A DNA stretch of 64,000 nt from an uncultured Hyphomonas sp. (GTDB taxonomy: Bacteria > Pseudomonadota > Alphaproteobacteria > Caulobacterales > Hyphomonadaceae), in assembly GCF_963678195.1 (NCBI RefSeq), contig NZ_OY782759.1, forward strand, positions 62,001 to 126,000, given 5' to 3'. Both the position numbers and the translations under genes were made by a program. Positions 52,129 to 61,225 of this stretch are shown here, piece by piece. The number at the start of each line of letters is the position of its first letter. The first letter of the stretch is position 1. The notes beneath the pieces are model-generated. The model worked only from the letters and a program-made list of their open reading frames with translations. It ran no database searches and had not been told where the DNA came from.

Positions 52129-54699
52129 TTAGTCGAGGGTCCTTGCGATTTCTTCAACCTGGAAGCACTCGATCTTGTCGCCGACGCGAATGTCGTCATA
52201 GCGCTCGAACGCCATGCCGCATTCCATACCGGCGGTGACTTCGTTCACTTCATCCTTGAAGCGCTTCAGCGTCTTCAGCTTGCCTTCGTGGATCACGACA
52301 TCGTCGCGCAGCAGGCGGACACCGCAACCGCGAAGCACTTTGCCTTCGGAGATCTTGCAGCCGGCAACCTTGCCGACCTTGGTAATGTTGAAGACTTCCA
52401 GGATTTCGGCATAGCCGATGAAGGTTTCGCGTTTCTCCGGTGCCAGCATGCCCGACAGGGTCGCCTTCACGTCGTCGATCAGATCGTAGATCACCGAGTA
52501 ATACCGGATTTCCACGCCTTCCTTTTCGGCGAGGTCACGGGCCTGTTTGTTGGCACGGACATTGAAGGCGAAGATCGGCGCTTCCGACGATTTTGCCAGC
52601 AGCACATCGCTTTCCGAGATACCGCCAACGGCGCCATGAATGACATGGGCGCGGACTTCCTCAGTGGAGAGTTTGTCCAGAGACTGCGAAATCGCTTCGA
52701 CAGAACCCTGAACATCGCCCTTCACGACGACTGGAAGTTCGGATGTTTCCACCGCGCCTTCCTTCAGGCGGTTCATCAGCTGGTCCAGCGATGCACGCGC
52801 CGCGGCGCCGGCCTTGCCGGACACCTGGCGTTTCGTCCGGACACGGTAATCCGTGATTTCCCGGGCGCGGGCTTCGGTGTCGACAACCACGAAGGCTTCG
52901 CCCGGATCGGGCGCTCCATCGAGGCCGAGCACTTCGACCGGCTGGGACGGGCCTGCATCTTTCAGTTGCTGGCCGCGCTCATCGACCAGGGCGCGGACCT
53001 TGCCCCACTGGGTGCCGGCGACGACAATGTCACCACGCTGCAGCGTGCCGCGCTTCACCAGCACGGTTGCGACCGGGCCGCGGCCCTTGTCGAGCTGGCT
53101 TTCAACCACGATGCCGTCTGCGTCCCGCTTCGGATTGGCTTTCAGCTCAAGCAGTTCAGCCTGCAGCGAGATGGCGTCGGTCAGCTCATCAAGGCCCATG
53201 CCCGTCTTGGCAGACACGGCAACCGCCTGAGTTTCACCGCCCATGCTCTCAACCTGAACGTCATGCTGCAGCAGGTCTGTCAGCACCTTGTCCGGATTGG
53301 CCGTTTCCAGGTCGCTCTTGTTCACCGCAATGATGATCGGAACACCGGCCGCCTTGGCGTGATTGATGGATTCAATCGTCTGCGGCATCACCGAGTCGTC
53401 GGCAGCCACAACGATGATCGCAATATCGGTCGCCGTTGCACCACGTGCCCGCATCGCCGTGAAGGCCGCGTGGCCCGGCGTGTCGAGGAAGGTAATCCGC
53501 TCGCCCGACTTCAGCTTCACCTGATAGGCACCGATGTGCTGGGTAATGCCGCCGGCCTCGCCCGCGACCACATCGGTCTTGCGAAGGGCGTCGAGCAGCG
53601 AGGTCTTGCCGTGGTCAACGTGGCCCATGATGGTCACGATCGGCGGGCGCGGTTCCAGATCCTTCGGATCGTCCTCTGCCCCTTCCAGACCGATCTCAAC
53701 ATCGGATTCGGCGACACGCTTAACCGTGTGACCGAATTCCTCGGCGATCAGTTCGGCGGTGTCGGCATCGATAATATCATTGCCGCGCAGCATCTCGCCC
53801 TGCTGGATCATGAATTTCACGACGTCGGCGACGCGTTCGTTCATCCTGCCAGCCAGGTCCTGCAGCGTGATCGTTTCCGGCAACGTGACCTCGACGGACA
53901 CTTTTTCGCGCTGATCGCTGCCACCACCGCGGCGTTCGCGTTCACGTTCACGGGCCCGGCGGACCGATGCCAGCGACCGCTGACGGTCAGCATCATCGCC
54001 AAGCGCGGATGTAATGGTCAGCTTGCCACGGCGGCGGGAGTCGCCACCGCGTCCGCGGGAGGGTGCGTCATTGCGCGACCGGTCATTGCGGTCGTCACGG
54101 CCGGACTTGCCGCGTTTGCTGCGACCGCCGCCATCGTCTGCTGCCGGTGGGGCGCCGCCCGCTGCAGGCTGGAAGTCGGTCTTGGCGCGGGACGCGGATT
54201 TGGGCGCCCGTTCAGCGCGCTCCTTCTCGGCCGCTTCCGCTGCCTTGCGGGCTTCTTCCTCAGCCTTGCGGCGGGCTTCAGCCTCTTCGCGTTCTTTCTG
54301 TTCCTGAAGCTTACGCTCCTGTTCAGACCGGAGGCGCTCCTGAGCTGCCTTGTCTTTCTCGATCTCTTTGGCGCGTGCGTTCTGCTTGTTCTTCTGCTCG
54401 GCCAGCGCTTTCTGCTGCGCGATCAGTTCAGCAACCGTAATGCCGCGCTGCGCCGCAATGGCCTTCAGTTTCTGCTCAAGCGTCGCTTCGCCCTTGGCCT
54501 TTCCGCCTGCGGACGCAGGCGCGGAACCGGCCCCTTCAGATCCGCCAGGACCGACCGTCCGGCGCTTCTTCGTCTCCACGACGACCTGTTTGGACCGGCC
54601 ATGGCTGAAGCTCTGCTTCACCGTACCCGATGTCTTGCGGGAAACAGTGAGCGGCTTGCGCCCGCCCGTATTGCCACCAGTGTCTTTCGTATCGCTCAT
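52129..54699 (-). CDS. infB: Translation initiation factor IF-2
   Basis: IF-2 delivers fMet-tRNA to the 30S subunit in a GTP-dependent way. The 856 residues start with a long variable region (1-270): an IF2N-like segment ([30 protein letters not shown] is the second copy near 268-297), and an Ala/Glu/Lys/Arg-rich coiled region (95-165) then a Gly/Arg-rich stretch. The GTPase motif GHVDHGKT is at 359-366, DTPGHAAF and NKSD follow, and C-terminal beta-barrel domains end in [11 protein letters not shown]. It follows ylxR in the rimP-nusA-ylxR-infB operon. Confidence 0.98.
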   Translation of the reverse strand: MSDTKDTGGNTGGRKPLTVSRKTSGTVKQSFSHGRSKQVVVETKKRRTVGPGGSEGAGSAPASAGGKAKGEATLEQKLKAIAAQRGITVAELIAQQKALAEQKNKQNARAKEIEKDKAAQERLRSEQERKLQEQKEREEAEARRKAEEEARKAAEAAEKERAERAPKSASRAKTDFQPAAGGAPPAADDGGGRSKRGKSGRDDRNDRSRNDAPSRGRGGDSRRRGKLTITSALGDDADRQRSLASVRRARERERERRGGGSDQREKVSVEVTLPETITLQDLAGRMNERVADVVKFMIQQGEMLRGNDIIDADTAELIAEEFGHTVKRVAESDVEIGLEGAEDDPKDLEPRPPIVTIMGHVDHGKTSLLDALRKTDVVAGEAGGITQHIGAYQVKLKSGERITFLDTPGHAAFTAMRARGATATDIAIIVVAADDSVMPQTIESINHAKAAGVPIIIAVNKSDLETANPDKVLTDLLQHDVQVESMGGETQAVAVSAKTGMGLDELTDAISLQAELLELKANPKRDADGIVVESQLDKGRGPVATVLVKRGTLQRGDIVVAGTQWGKVRALVDERGQQLKDAGPSQPVEVLGLDGAPDPGEAFVVVDTEARAREITDYRVRTKRQVSGKAGAAARASLDQLMNRLKEGAVETSELPVVVKGDVQGSVEAISQSLDKLSTEEVRAHVIHGAVGGISESDVLLAKSSEAPIFAFNVRANKQARDLAEKEGVEIRYYSVIYDLIDDVKATLSGMLAPEKRETFIGYAEILEVFNITKVGKVAGCKISEGKVLRGCGVRLLRDDVVIHEGKLKTLKRFKDEVNEVTAGMECGMAFERYDDIRVGDKIECFQVEEIARTLD

Positions 54700-54759
54700 T
54701 CGTCCTACATATCACAATTCTGGCCGACGCACCCACATGGCGCGAAGGCGGTTTGTCCG

Positions 54760-55437
54760 CTACCGATCCTGATCCGTAAACCAGTCCAGCTCCGGCCTCT
54801 CCCGAAACCCGGCAAGGCGCGCATACGCGGCCTTCAGAGCTTTGGCGAAAGGCCCCTTGCGGACGAGACCGTGTATCACACGCTCACGTCCGAATGCCAT
54901 GCCCAATTCAGCTGATGTCAGGGCACCCGCAACTTCCACCCCGCTATATAGGCCTTTGGCGAGGAAATACAGCTTCGAACGGCCATCTTCTGCACCGTCA
55001 GAGGCCTCCAGAAGCAGCCCCGGGGCCCGCTTCTGCAGGGCATCACGCACCTGATCGAAGCCGATCACGATGTCGCCGCCCTTCTTCGCCATGCCCAGCA
55101 GGCCGACGAAACGCTGCACCAGCAGGCCTTCCACCGTATCCGGAAGGCCATCTGGAACCTGAACGGTTGTCTTGAATGCGCGGGCAAACGCATTCTTCTT
55201 CACCGCTTCAGCCAGAACAGCGCGATCTGCCTTGATCCAGACCCCGCGCCCGGGAAGCTTTTCCGCCACGTCCGGCGTGACAACGCCATCGGGCGAAAGT
55301 CCGAAGCGCACAAGCGCCTCCTTGCCGAGACGCTCCCGCGTCACAGCACACTGCCGGACGGAAGCATCGCCTCCGTCCGCAGGGATTCCTTCAGTGCCGG
55401 TTACTGCGACATCACTCTTTGGGTGCGGCTTCGTCAT
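54760..55437 (-). CDS. ylxR: YlxR family RNA-binding protein (DUF448 with L7Ae-like domain)
   Basis: The N-terminal DUF448 (about 25-95) has the RQCAVTRERLGKEALVRFGL motif. The C-terminal half (about 100-200) resembles a ribosomal protein L7Ae-like fold, with LLGMAKKGGDIVIGFDQVRDAL, and a basic end. Such fused versions are common in alphaproteobacteria. The 225-residue gene lies between nusA and infB and overlaps the nusA 3' end by 26 bases. It may act on nascent RNA or translation, but the precise role is unproven. Confidence 0.92.
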   Translation of the reverse strand: MTKPHPKSDVAVTGTEGIPADGGDASVRQCAVTRERLGKEALVRFGLSPDGVVTPDVAEKLPGRGVWIKADRAVLAEAVKKNAFARAFKTTVQVPDGLPDTVEGLLVQRFVGLLGMAKKGGDIVIGFDQVRDALQKRAPGLLLEASDGAEDGRSKLYFLAKGLYSGVEVAGALTSAELGMAFGRERVIHGLVRKGPFAKALKAAYARLAGFRERPELDWFTDQDR

Positions 55438-57184
55438 CGCCGCCCTCCGCTGCTAGTGCGTCGAGATCGATGTCGCCAAGGTCGCCGAGGTCACCCAGGT
55501 CGATTTCCTCTTCCGCGCCGCCATCGAGCGTGTTGAGGGCGAGCAGTGCGCGCTCTTCCTCGGTCAGCTCCTGCGGGGCTTCGGCTTCTTTCTGCGCGGC
55601 AATCATCTGGTCGATGGCGTCGGCTTCAATCCAGCCTGCGGCAACGCGGGCCTTCATGATGAACATCTGGGCGTCATCCTTGCGCATTTCGCCCTTCTTG
55701 AGGATGCCCTCGACCCAGACCGGCTTGCCGTCCGGGCCCGGCTCGCGCCAGCCGGTGATGTCGTCCGGCACCAGGCCAGCCACATCGTCCAGCGTCTGCA
55801 CGCCTTCCTCACCGAGGCGAACCGCGAAGGACGGGTTCATGCCTTCCAGCTCCATCACCGTATCCTCGACGCCCAGCTCCTTACGCTTGGCGTCGTTTTC
55901 GGCGGCGAGGCGCTCGAGGTACTCGCGGGCCCGTTCCTGCAGCTCTGCCGCGACATCTTCGTCGAAACCTTCGATCGAGATGAAGTCTTCCGGCGCCACA
56001 TAGGCGATCTCTTCGACAGTCTCGAAGCCTTCCGATGCCAGCAGCTGGGCCAGCGTCTCGTCGGCGTCGAGCGCCTTCATGAACAGTTCGGTCCGCTCCT
56101 GGAATTCGCGCTGGTAACGCTCGGAGTCGGCGGTTTCGGTGACCAGGTCGATCTGCCAGCCGCTCAGCTGAGACGCGAGACGCACGTTCTGGCCGCGGCG
56201 GCCGATGGCCAGCGGGAACTGGTCGTCGGCAACGACGACTTCCACGCGGCGCTCTTCCTCGTCCAGCACCACTTTCGACACTTCGGCCGGCTGCAGCGCG
56301 TTCACGATGAAGGTCGCGTCGTCATAGCTCCACGGGATGATGTCGATCTTCTCGCCCGACAGCTCACCCACAACAGCCTGCACGCGCGCACCGCGCATAC
56401 CGACACAGGCGCCGACCGGATCGATCGAAGAGTCGTTGGAGATGACGCCGATCTTGGCGCGCGAGCCCGGATCGCGGGCACAGGCCTTGATCTCGATCAC
56501 GCCTTCATAGACTTCCGGCACTTCCTGGGCGAACAGTTTGACCATGAATTCCGGTGCAGCGCGCGACAGGAAGATCTGCGGCCCCTTGGTTTCGCGGGAG
56601 ACCTTGTAGAGATAGGCGCGCACGCGGTCGTTCGGCTGGAAGTTCTCGCGCGGGATACCGTCATTGCGGCGGATGATGCCTTCGGCGCGGCCGAGGTCCA
56701 CGATCACATGACCATATTCGACACGCTTGACGACGCCGGAGATGACCTCGCCGACGCGGTCTTTATACTCATTGTACTGACGCTCCCGCTCGGCATCGCG
56801 CACTTTCTGCATGATCACCTGTTTGGCGGTCTGGGCAGCGACACGGCCGAAATCGAAGGGCGGCAGCTCTTCGGTCAGCTCACCGCCGATCTCGAGCGAC
56901 GCGTCGATTTTCTTGGCTTCGGCAAGACGCAGTTGCTTGGCTTCGTCCTCGAAGTCCTCGTCGGACACGACGGTCAGGACGCGCAGCAGAGTCTGCTCAC
57001 CGGTCACCGGGTCGATGGTGGCGCGGATGTCATGCTCCTGGCCGTATTTCGCCTTGGCAGCCTTTTCGATCGCTTCCTGCATCGCCTCGATGACGATGTT
57101 CTGATCGATCGACTTTTCCTCGGCCACGGCCTTGGCGATCTGCAGAATTTCGAGCCTGTTGGCTGAAACGCCGATAGCGCTCAT
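55412..57184 (-). CDS. nusA: Transcription termination/antitermination factor NusA
   Basis: NusA binds RNA polymerase and influences pausing, termination and antitermination. The order of domains is an N-terminal polymerase-binding region (1-135), S1 (about 138-205), two KH domains (about 235-345, with VGACVGMRGARVQAVVGELSGEKIDI and FPLAIGRRGQNVRLASQLSG), then two helix-hairpin-helix regions (about 375-490). The C-terminus is strongly acidic. The 590 residues resemble alphaproteobacterial NusA. Its start overlaps rimP by four bases (ATGA). Confidence 0.97.
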   Translation of the reverse strand: MSAIGVSANRLEILQIAKAVAEEKSIDQNIVIEAMQEAIEKAAKAKYGQEHDIRATIDPVTGEQTLLRVLTVVSDEDFEDEAKQLRLAEAKKIDASLEIGGELTEELPPFDFGRVAAQTAKQVIMQKVRDAERERQYNEYKDRVGEVISGVVKRVEYGHVIVDLGRAEGIIRRNDGIPRENFQPNDRVRAYLYKVSRETKGPQIFLSRAAPEFMVKLFAQEVPEVYEGVIEIKACARDPGSRAKIGVISNDSSIDPVGACVGMRGARVQAVVGELSGEKIDIIPWSYDDATFIVNALQPAEVSKVVLDEEERRVEVVVADDQFPLAIGRRGQNVRLASQLSGWQIDLVTETADSERYQREFQERTELFMKALDADETLAQLLASEGFETVEEIAYVAPEDFISIEGFDEDVAAELQERAREYLERLAAENDAKRKELGVEDTVMELEGMNPSFAVRLGEEGVQTLDDVAGLVPDDITGWREPGPDGKPVWVEGILKKGEMRKDDAQMFIMKARVAAGWIEADAIDQMIAAQKEAEAPQELTEEERALLALNTLDGGAEEEIDLGDLGDLGDIDLDALAAEGGDDEAAPKE

Positions 57185-57780
57185 GTGACGTCTCCCGTCT
57201 CTTCGTTGGAGTCTGTGTTGTCTTCTGTCTCGTCGATCTCAAGATCGCCGAGGTCGTCTTCATCAGGCTGCGGCGGCAGATTGCCTGCCGCGCGGGCCGC
57301 TTCGATCAGCTCATCCGTCAGGATAAGGCTGGCACGGCTCATTTCATGGACGTGCGCGACCAGCTCGACCTCATCGTCCAGCTCGATATGCGCGCCGTCC
57401 TCATCTTCCGCCGTGATCACGCCGGTAAAGCGGCGGCGGCCATCAATCGGGCGCGCCAGTTCCACTTTGGCCAGATGGCCGATCCAGCGGCCAAAGTCCC
57501 CTTCCCGGGTCAGGGGCCGGTCAATGCCGGGGGTCGAAACCTCCAGCGTGTAGGCTTCCTTGATCGGGTCTTCGGCTTCCATCACCGGACCGATGGCACG
57601 TGACAGGCGCGCGCAATCCTCGACATCGGTCGGGGCGCCGCCTTCTTTTTCGGCCATGATCTGAAGGTGCGGCCGCCGCCCGCCCTGGATGCGCAGGCGC
57701 ACGATCTCCATGCCCAGCGACCCGGCCACAGGCGTGACGAGGCTGAGAATGCGGCGTTCCTGTTCGGTCAGGGCGATCAT
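57181..57780 (-). CDS. rimP: Ribosome maturation factor RimP
   Basis: RimP assists 30S assembly. The 199 residues have an N-terminal domain with GSLGMEIVRLRIQGGRRPHLQIMAEK and the conserved DCARLSRAIGPVMEAEDPI, followed by YTLEVSTPGIDRPLTREGDFGRWIGHLAKVEL. A C-terminal Sm-like barrel and acidic tail end the protein. It is the first gene of the rimP-nusA-ylxR-infB run. Its leader has a promoter and an intrinsic terminator that would allow attenuation. Confidence 0.96.
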   Translation of the reverse strand: MIALTEQERRILSLVTPVAGSLGMEIVRLRIQGGRRPHLQIMAEKEGGAPTDVEDCARLSRAIGPVMEAEDPIKEAYTLEVSTPGIDRPLTREGDFGRWIGHLAKVELARPIDGRRRFTGVITAEDEDGAHIELDDEVELVAHVHEMSRASLILTDELIEAARAAGNLPPQPDEDDLGDLEIDETEDNTDSNEETGDVT

Positions 57781-57803
57781 GCGGGTGTTGCGGACCTTCC
57801 GGT

Positions 57804-57839
57804 AAAGAAAAGCGGCGGCCCCGTTTCCGGAACCGCCGC
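57804..57839 (-). terminator. Intrinsic terminator in the rimP leader, possible attenuator
   Basis: On the minus strand a GCGGCGG/CCGCCGC stem, two T-G wobble pairs and a CCG-GAAA-CGG tip form a continuous 12-bp hairpin with a GAAA tetraloop, followed by TTTTCTTT. It sits 24 bases before the rimP ATG and only about 17-25 bases after the predicted start of transcription. Confidence 0.75.
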
Positions 57840-57862
57840 CGATATGTTTCGACTTGATAGAC

Positions 57863-57891
57863 TATATAATCCCGCAGGCGCCCGCTGTCGA
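57863..57891 (-). promoter_or_regulatory. Promoter for the rimP-nusA-infB operon
   Basis: On the minus strand TCGACA is followed by a 17-base spacer and TATATA. It lies between the cspA terminator and the rimP leader hairpin, and is a near-consensus housekeeping promoter. Confidence 0.65.
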
Positions 57892-57923
57892 GGGGGACAC
57901 TCAGCAGGACAAGTCCCAACAAA

Positions 57924-57949
57924 AACGGCAGCTCCGGAGAGCTGCCGTT
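57924..57949 (-). terminator. Terminator after cspA
   Basis: AACGGCAGCTC-CGGA-GAGCTGCCGTT is a perfect 11-bp stem with a tetraloop; a preceding A-run gives a UUUUU tail on the minus transcript. Confidence 0.95.
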
Positions 57950-57974
57950 CGTATTCCTGAAACTCAGGAAATCC

Positions 57975-58184
57975 TTAGAGGATCTTCAGGTCCACCGCCG
58001 AGGTCTTGCCGCGGCGCTCGTCCTTGTAGAGCTCGTAGGAAACTGCCTGGTCTTCCGCCAGCGTGCGGAGGCCCGAGCGCTCAACTGCGGAGATGTGAAC
58101 GAACACGTCCGTGCCGCCTTCATCAGGTTTGATGAAGCCAAAGCCCTTCTGGTCGTTGAACCATTTCACTTTGCCAGTTGCCAT
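57975..58184 (-). CDS. cspA: Cold-shock domain protein
   Basis: The 69-residue cold-shock domain protein is a nucleic-acid chaperone. RNP1 is KGFGFIKP and RNP2 is VFVHIS, the canonical motifs. The start MATGKVKWFNDQKGFGFI is typical of the CspA family. AAAGGA lies 9 bases before the ATG. The promoter at 58325-58353 predicts a leader of about 130 bases, as in cold-inducible csp genes, and it contains short hairpins. Cold regulation is therefore plausible but unproven. Confidence 0.97.
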   Translation of the reverse strand: MATGKVKWFNDQKGFGFIKPDEGGTDVFVHISAVERSGLRTLAEDQAVSYELYKDERRGKTSAVDLKIL

Positions 58185-58324
58185 TACTTCTAGTCCTTTG
58201 TGTCAATTCAAGCAGCCGATCCCGGAATGGGAAGGTCTGCCTATCGAAACGGGTAGGAAGAAAGTCATGGCCGTCGGTCTGACGGGGTCTTGATATTTCA
58301 GACCGACCGAATTCGATGCGACAT

Positions 58325-58353
58325 TTTGTACACGGGTTCGGGATTTCCGTCAA
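58325..58353 (-). promoter_or_regulatory. Promoter for cspA with a long leader
   Basis: On the minus strand TTGACG is followed by a 17-base spacer and TACAAA. The predicted start of transcription is about 130 bases before the cspA ATG. Confidence 0.5.
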
Positions 58354-58368
58354 GGAAATCCGCAGAGG

Positions 58369-59070
58369 TCAGACGATCTCGAAATCGTACCAGACCGGGG
58401 CACAATCACCGAGCTGTTTTGTCTCATAACGGGTCGTCACATGATCATGCGGCGGGCAGCGCCAATCGTCAGCGCTTTCTGCCATCCAACGGAAGCCGCC
58501 ATGCTGCAGGAACCGCCACAGCGCCTCATCGGCATAACTCGCCACATCGGTCGCAAAACGCAGGCGCGCCCCGGTCCGGCAGGCACGGTGCAGGCTGTCC
58601 AGGAAGTCCGGCTGGATCAGGCGGCGCTTCTGCTGGCGCTTTTTCGGCCAGGGGTCCGGGAACATGATGAAGACGCGGGACAGGCTGCCGGGCGCAAGGC
58701 CGTCAATCAGCGGGCGCGCATCGTCCATCCGCAAACGGACATTGGTGAGCCCATCCGCATCGACCTGGGTCAGCAGCTTGGCCATGCCTTCGATGAAAGG
58801 CTCGCACCCGATCAGGCCGACATCCGGATTTCGGCGGGCCTGTTCGGCGAGATGTTCCCCGCCACCAAAGCCGATCTCCAGCCAGATTTCCTTCCGCCCG
58901 GGGAACAGTTTCTCCAGATCGGTCAGGCCATCCGGAACCTGCAGCTGCGGCAGCAGATCGTCGACCAGCGCCTGCTGGCGTGCAGACAAGGCCCGTCCGC
59001 CAATGCGGCCAAAGGTCCGGATGGGTCGCCCGGACGGGCCAGCGCCCTGATTATCGGAAGTCTCGTTCAT
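58369..59070 (-). CDS. trmB: tRNA (guanine-N7-)-methyltransferase TrmB
   Basis: TrmB methylates G46 in the variable loop of tRNA with S-adenosylmethionine. EIGFGGGEHL is the AdoMet-binding loop, then IGCEPFIEGMAKLL. The PDPWPKKR motif (in FPDPWPKKRQQKRRL) is the family signature. The ATG at 59070 is used, since a TTG 12 codons earlier (59106) would overlap the XRE gene. It is 233 residues. Confidence 0.96.
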   Translation of the reverse strand: MNETSDNQGAGPSGRPIRTFGRIGGRALSARQQALVDDLLPQLQVPDGLTDLEKLFPGRKEIWLEIGFGGGEHLAEQARRNPDVGLIGCEPFIEGMAKLLTQVDADGLTNVRLRMDDARPLIDGLAPGSLSRVFIMFPDPWPKKRQQKRRLIQPDFLDSLHRACRTGARLRFATDVASYADEALWRFLQHGGFRWMAESADDWRCPPHDHVTTRYETKQLGDCAPVWYDFEIV

Positions 59071-59102
59071 GTTGCGCCTGATGCCCGAGCGGGGCAGTGC
59101 AA

Positions 59103-59534
59103 TCAATCCTCGTCCTGCTTCGACTCGAACGCCGAGGCCGCTGCGCGCACCGTGTTCAGCAGGGACTTGCGCAGGGAATCGTCCTTGATCTTCCGGAACG
59201 CGGCGATCAGGTCCAGCGTTTCAGTATCCAGGACAGGGGCAGCCGGACCGCCCTTTTCCGGGCCGTCTTCCGCCACCTGGTGCCGGCCATCTTCCAGCAA
59301 GCCTTCAGCGCCGTCATAGAAATAATTGACGTTCACGCCCATCACCGAAGCAATCTCGAACAGACGCCCGGCGGAGACACGGTTCACGCCCTTTTCGTAT
59401 TTCTGGACCTGCTGGAAGGTGAGGCTCAGCAATTCGCCGAGTTGTTCCTGTGAGAGCTTCAGCTCCCGGCGGCGCCAACGGATACGCTGGCCGACCACGC
59501 GGTCTATTCCACTCGGAAGCTTGCTTTCAGACAT
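59103..59534 (-). CDS. XRE-family helix-turn-helix regulator
   Basis: The N-terminal HTH_3 domain (about 10-68) contains RIRWRRRELKLSQEQLGELLSLTFQQVQKYEKGVNRVS. A linker and a C-terminal helix (110-143) probably form the dimer or ligand region. The 143 residues match a conserved alphaproteobacterial single-domain regulator often near lnt. The targets are unknown. It lies 41 bases after lnt and 32 bases before trmB. Confidence 0.93.
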   Translation of the reverse strand: MSESKLPSGIDRVVGQRIRWRRRELKLSQEQLGELLSLTFQQVQKYEKGVNRVSAGRLFEIASVMGVNVNYFYDGAEGLLEDGRHQVAEDGPEKGGPAAPVLDTETLDLIAAFRKIKDDSLRKSLLNTVRAAASAFESKQDED

Positions 59535-59575
59535 AATCCCCTACCCGCAGCACGTTACTGGTCCGGCGCGCACTC

Positions 59576-61219
59576 CTAACGGCGCCATGACGCAAACGCC
59601 AGACCCACAAAGGCCGCAAGGGTCAGCCAGAACAGCACAATCCCTGCCCGGCTCTGGAAAAGGGTTACTTCTGCAGGCGCCGGCAGCTTGCCGCGGCCGA
59701 AGGTTGTGTTCCAGCCTGTCGGGGCATCCTGCACTGGCGTGGCCCGCAACACTTCGCGGCCATAGCCATCGATGATGGCCGAGGCCCCGCGGCTGGCGAC
59801 ACGCACCATGGGCAGACCGCTCTCGATGCTGCGATAGCGGTTCTGGGCATAATGCTGGGCCGGGCCCATGCCACCGCCGAACCAGGCATCGTTCGAGACC
59901 AGCACGATCCAGTCAGCCCGCGCGGCGAGGTTCGCGGCACGCGTGATCTCCGGATAGAGGCCCTCATAACAGATGAGCGCCACGAAGGGCGGCACATTGT
60001 CGGCGAAGATCACGGCCGGGCCGGTCCCCGGGCGGAACCCGTTACGCGCAAGCTGTTGCATTGCGCCCGGCAGATAGTCCGACAGCGCCTGGCCGAACGG
60101 GACGATTTCCGCCGCCGCAAGCTCTCCGAACGGAACGAGGCGGAACTTGTCGTATAGCGCCACCGCGCCGGACCGGCTGACATTCTCGTCCAGAACGACG
60201 AGCGAGTTGAAATAGGCCCGCTCATTCTGCTCTTCCAGCTGGTAGCGGGTCGTGCCGGCGATCAGGGTACGCGGGCCCAGATAGGCGCCGATCGCATCGA
60301 GGGCGTTGATGTCGTTCAGCAGGCTGGTCGGCACCGCGCCTTCCGGCCACACGATGATGTCACCCGGCTTGCTTTCGCCATTGGTCATCATGCGCAGATA
60401 TTCGATCATCACCGGATCCGGGCCGACTTCCCATTTCTCGTCCTGCGGCACACCGGAATCCATCAGGACCACGCTCTGCTCTGTCAGCGGCGACGGCGCA
60501 GCGATCCGTTGCGCGCCCCAGGCCCAGCCGACCGCCAGCAGAATCACCGCCCCGAAGGAGGGCGCGATCCGTAGCACCAGGCCGCGGGCGTCGCGCGTGT
60601 CGACCATGGCCGCCGGGGCCGCCATGACGAACACCGTCAGCAGTGTCAGCCAGTAGATGCCGCCCAGCGACGCCGCCTGCGACAGTGCCCCGCCCGGCAC
60701 CCAGGTCGTGCCCGGCAAATTCCACGGAAAGCCGCCGAACAGGTGCCCGCGGACGAACTCCGCCAGCGCAAAGAAGAAGGCAAAGACAAAGACCCGCGAC
60801 GGGGAGGCCGACCAGAAGGCCCCCGCCATGGCCCCGAAGAAGCCCCAGATGAGCGCCATGCCCGCCGGCAGCAGGATCAGCGGCATCCAGAGGAAGACCG
60901 CATACCGCTCCGGCTCGACCAGGAAGGGTTCTGCCGTCCAGTGCATGGAGATCAGCGTGAACCCGACCCCGAAGGCCCAGGTCCGCATGAACACCGCCCT
61001 GCCCCAGCGGCGATGGCTGCGCGCCCCGTCGATCATCCAGATCAGGCCGGTGAAAGACAGCGCCAGAACGGCACTGAAATGGAACGGCGCGAAAGCGACC
61101 GCCGAAAACGCGCCCAGCAGGACGGCAGCGCCCGCGGCGGCCCAGCCGGTCAGCCGGGCAAAGGCTTCGTGAAGGGGTCCAAGCGCAGTGAACCCGTGGC
61201 TGCGAACAGCAGTATTCAT
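59576..61219 (-). CDS. lnt: Apolipoprotein N-acyltransferase Lnt
   Basis: Lnt adds the third acyl chain to lipoproteins at the inner membrane. It has eight or so transmembrane helices, and the carbon-nitrogen hydrolase domain (about 230-490) supplies the catalytic Glu (WPEGAVP), Lys (DKFRLVPFGE) and Cys (ALICYEGLYPE). The 547 residues are typical. It is downstream of corC by 6 bases. The window contains several lipoproteins (Pal, Blc) that would be substrates. Confidence 0.96.
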   Translation of the reverse strand: MNTAVRSHGFTALGPLHEAFARLTGWAAAGAAVLLGAFSAVAFAPFHFSAVLALSFTGLIWMIDGARSHRRWGRAVFMRTWAFGVGFTLISMHWTAEPFLVEPERYAVFLWMPLILLPAGMALIWGFFGAMAGAFWSASPSRVFVFAFFFALAEFVRGHLFGGFPWNLPGTTWVPGGALSQAASLGGIYWLTLLTVFVMAAPAAMVDTRDARGLVLRIAPSFGAVILLAVGWAWGAQRIAAPSPLTEQSVVLMDSGVPQDEKWEVGPDPVMIEYLRMMTNGESKPGDIIVWPEGAVPTSLLNDINALDAIGAYLGPRTLIAGTTRYQLEEQNERAYFNSLVVLDENVSRSGAVALYDKFRLVPFGELAAAEIVPFGQALSDYLPGAMQQLARNGFRPGTGPAVIFADNVPPFVALICYEGLYPEITRAANLAARADWIVLVSNDAWFGGGMGPAQHYAQNRYRSIESGLPMVRVASRGASAIIDGYGREVLRATPVQDAPTGWNTTFGRGKLPAPAEVTLFQSRAGIVLFWLTLAAFVGLAFASWRR

Positions 61220-61225
61220 TTTGTC

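Noticed and set aside
52288-54915. An 875-codon open frame on the plus strand, antisense to infB
   Set aside because: Antisense shadow of infB, which has clear GTPase motifs.
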